Assembly (NCBI RefSeq): GCF_002341865.1
Contig: NZ_DDOV01000064.1
Coordinates: 12,677 to 19,405 of the forward strand
Reading direction: 5' to 3'
Source: Clostridium sp. UBA2485
GTDB lineage: Bacteria > Bacillota > Clostridia > Clostridiales > Clostridiaceae
Length of the DNA stretch: 6,729 bases
The translations under genes and the position numbers were made by a program. This document shows positions 5,267 through 6,729 of the stretch, one piece after another (position 1 is the first letter of the stretch; every line of letters begins with the position of its first letter). The notes under the pieces were generated by a model. The model was not told the DNA's origin and did no database searches. It saw nothing but the letters and a program-made list of their open reading frames with translations.

Positions 5267-6402
5267 CTTTTCATCCTCCTTAAAATTTTTAAACTGCTTT
5301 TCAAAGCTTCAATGACATAATCTACTTCATCCTTAGTATTATATTCGCAGAAACTAAACCTTATAGTTCCCTGTTGCTCTTTTAAAGATAATCCAAAAGC
5401 ATTTAATACCTGTGAAGTTTTTACAGCTTTTGAAGAACAAGCTGAACCTGTTGAAACATATATATTTTTTTCTTCTAGAGCATGCAATAATACCTCACCT
5501 CTTATAGATGGAAAAGAAACAGAAAGTATATGAGGCAAAAAGTTTTCTTCCATTTTACTGTTAATTTTTACTTCCTCTAATTCATCTAATCTTTCAATGA
5601 AATATTTTTTAACTTCTAATACTTTTTCATAATTTTCCTGTAAATTTTCATGCATTATTTTACTTGCCATTGCGAAGCCAGCTATAGCTGGTAAGTTTTC
5701 TGTTCCTGATCTAAAGTTCCTCTCTTGTCCTCCGCCAGAAATTAATGGATTCGCCACTAATCCTTTTTTAATATAAGCAAAACCTACACCTCTAGGTCCA
5801 TGTAATTTATGTCCACTAGTGCTCAGTAGATCAATTTTACATTTTTCTACATCTATAGGTATTTTTCCGTAGCTTTGTACTGCATCTACATGAAATTTTA
5901 CTCTAGTTGATTTTTCTTTTATAGCATTTCCTATTTTTTCAATATCTTGAATTATTCCAACCTCATTATTAACATGCATTATGCTTACAAGTACTGTATC
6001 TTTAGTTATACTCTCTAACAATTCATCTATATTTATTTCGCCATTGTCCTTTAAAGATATATAACTTACCTTTATACCTTCTTTTTCTAGAGCTTTAAAA
6101 GTATTTAATACACTAGGATGTTCAATATTCGATGTAATTATATGAGTTCCTGCCTTAGAAAATCCCTTTATTAAAAAATTATTACTTTCGCTTCCACCAG
6201 AAGTAAATATTATTTCTTCACTATGAGCTCTAATTGTAGTAGCAATAAGTTCTCTACATTTTCTAAGCTTTTGTTCTGCTTTAAACCCTAAGCTATGAGC
6301 AGAAGATGGATTAGCAAAATACTCTCTCATACTATTACTTACTTCTTCAATTACTTCCTCGTAAGGTTCTGTAGTTGCACTGTTATCAAAATAAACTTCC
6401 AT
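5263..6402 (-). CDS. NifS/IscS-family cysteine desulfurase (NifZ-like, partner of ThiI)
   Basis: 379 residues of a class V aminotransferase-fold, PLP-dependent enzyme that takes sulfur from cysteine as a protein persulfide, leaving alanine. Numbered from the ATG at 6402: FDNSATTEP near residue 5, the cofactor-stacking histidine H95 in SNIEHPS, HVDAVQSYGK at about 171-180, the PLP lysine K199 in SGHKLHGPRG, RSGTEN at about 231-236, and the catalytic cysteine C322 in STGSACSS. An in-frame GTG at 6411 lies within the ribosome binding site AGAGGTGA, so the ATG at 6402, 8 nt from AGAGG, is the real start. It is the first gene of an operon with thiI, overlapping it by 4 nt. There is no iscU, iscR or other iron-sulfur cluster gene beside it, so the dedicated role is most likely sulfur supply for tRNA s4U rather than general cluster assembly, as shown for Bacillus NifZ. 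Confidence 0.94.
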   Translation of the reverse strand: MEVYFDNSATTEPYEEVIEEVSNSMREYFANPSSAHSLGFKAEQKLRKCRELIATTIRAHSEEIIFTSGGSESNNFLIKGFSKAGTHIITSNIEHPSVLNTFKALEKEGIKVSYISLKDNGEINIDELLESITKDTVLVSIMHVNNEVGIIQDIEKIGNAIKEKSTRVKFHVDAVQSYGKIPIDVEKCKIDLLSTSGHKLHGPRGVGFAYIKKGLVANPLISGGGQERNFRSGTENLPAIAGFAMASKIMHENLQENYEKVLEVKKYFIERLDELEEVKINSKMEENFLPHILSVSFPSIRGEVLLHALEEKNIYVSTGSACSSKAVKTSQVLNAFGLSLKEQQGTIRFSFCEYNTKDEVDYVIEALKSSLKILRRMKR

Positions 6403-6418
6403 ATTATTCACCTCTTAA

Positions 6419-6463
6419 AACTAATAATACTAATAATTTCTATGTATTATAGTATTATTAGTT
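6419..6463 (-). promoter_or_regulatory. operator-like inverted repeat over the desulfurase-thiI promoter
   Basis: A perfect 14-bp inverted repeat has arms 6419-6432 (AACTAATAATACTA) and 6450-6463, with 17 bp between. On the minus strand a perfect -10 TATAAT lies at 6451-6446, at the inner edge of the upstream arm. The downstream arm ends a base or two before the ribosome binding site. Transcription would start near 6439, so only one arm would be in the RNA; a protein-binding operator is therefore more likely than an RNA hairpin. No good -35 is seen 16-18 bp upstream. The plus strand also shows a 9-bp tandem repeat ACTAATAAT at 6420-6437. Confidence 0.45.
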
Positions 6464-6570
6464 ATATAAATAATTATTTTAAATTTATAAATTTTTTATT
6501 TTAATTTGCCTATATATAAACTACCTTAAAAATTAATATATAGTTCAATATAGCTATGCCCTTAAAAACT
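6464..6570. other. AT-rich intergenic stretch with nothing recognised
   Basis: This part of the roughly 330-bp gene-free right end holds no ORF with a ribosome binding site, no stable hairpin and no recognisable RNA gene. It separates the desulfurase promoter from the structured repeat cluster to its right. Confidence 0.6.
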
Positions 6571-6588
6571 CCAATTCACAACTTTAAT

Positions 6589-6623
6589 CAATTGAGAATT
6601 GAAAATGGACAATTGACAATTGT
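6589..6623 (+). repeat. five degenerate tandem heptamers, consensus CAATTGA
   Basis: Units in exact 7-bp register are CAATTGA, GAATTGA, AAATGGA, CAATTGA and CAATTGT. Because each unit contains the self-complementary AATT, the block also folds: 6589-6601 pairs with 6610-6622 at 11 of 13 positions around an 8-nt loop. This resembles the short tandem heptamers found in intergenic repeats of several bacteria. Confidence 0.6.
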
Positions 6624-6627
6624 GGTG

Positions 6628-6669
6628 GAAATTAGTTCTAATCAAACTAATTTCTTTAATTGTTTTTTT
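6628..6669 (+). terminator. terminator-like hairpin within the repeat cluster
   Basis: A 10-bp perfect stem pairs GAAATTAGTT (6628-6637) with 6645-6654 around a 7-nt loop. It is followed by TTTAATTG and seven T (6663-6669). It has the form of a plus-strand intrinsic terminator, but no plus-strand gene precedes it in the window. It may therefore be a structural part of the repeat element or guard the upstream side of the desulfurase promoter. Confidence 0.5.
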
Positions 6670-6695
6670 ACTAGCAATACAATTGCTAGTGTTTT
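6670..6695 (+). repeat. second hairpin of the repeat cluster
   Basis: A 9-bp perfect stem pairs ACTAGCAAT (6670-6678) with ATTGCTAGT (6682-6690) around a 3-nt loop. It is followed by GTTTTAT and lies directly before palindrome copy B. Confidence 0.55.
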
Positions 6696-6728
6696 ATTGT
6701 AGAGGCGAACAGTGTTCGCCAGTTCTTT
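6695..6728 (+). repeat. palindromic repeat copy B (core GCGAACANTGTTCGC)
   Basis: A perfect inverted repeat GGCGAACA-G-TGTTCGCC (6704-6720) lies within a 34-nt unit that matches the reverse complement of 4034-4067 at 25 of 34 positions. The shared features are TTGTAG, two variable bases, the 15-bp core and a TT-rich tail. The two copies flank the desulfurase-thiI operon in inverted orientation. Further homology to the right may be cut off by the window edge. Confidence 0.65.
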
Positions 6729-6729
6729 T

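Noticed and set aside
6403..6411. GTG start adding three residues to the cysteine desulfurase
   Set aside because: The GTG is part of the AGAGGTGA ribosome binding site itself. The ATG at 6402 fits the spacing and the family's usual N-terminus.

Overview
The window is AT-rich, with strong AGGAGG-type ribosome binding sites, intrinsic terminators and codon use typical of low-GC Firmicutes. Gene content (OmpR-type regulator, CBS-pair protein, EamA transporter, and a NifS-type desulfurase next to a rhodanese-less ThiI) fits Clostridium or a close relative. The species cannot be fixed from the sequence alone. No rRNA, tRNA, CRISPR array, transposase or phage gene was seen.

Layout. At 1-1252 on the minus strand is a signalling operon. 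A two-helix membrane protein with an extracytoplasmic domain and no kinase (384-1178, GTG start) is followed 12 nt later by an OmpR-family response regulator (371 to the left edge, receiver domain only in view). Its promoter carries three 11-bp direct repeats in place of a -35 box, the usual layout of an OmpR/PhoB-type activator site. At 1282-1734 (minus) is an unrecognised, probably tail-anchored 150-residue protein ending in a near-perfect terminator hairpin. At 1992-2450 (plus) is a stand-alone CBS-pair protein. At 2600-3538 (plus) is a ten-helix EamA/DMT transporter with a hairpin just before its ribosome binding site and a terminator just after its stop. At 3627-3935 (minus) is a small three-helix membrane protein with its own good promoter.

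At 4124-6402 (minus) a two-gene operon encodes a NifS/IscS-family cysteine desulfurase and ThiI, overlapping by 4 nt. Together they should supply sulfur for 4-thiouridine at tRNA position 8. Its promoter region holds a 14-bp inverted repeat around the -10 box.

The least ordinary part is non-coding. A 34-nt sequence centred on the palindrome GCGAACANTGTTCGC occurs twice, in inverted orientation, flanking the desulfurase-thiI operon (4034-4067 and 6695-6728). Both copies lie just past a terminator-like hairpin. The right-hand copy ends a cluster of structured repeats (6571-6720) that includes five degenerate tandem heptamers. This looks like a dispersed clostridial intergenic repeat. No clearly new multi-gene system is visible.
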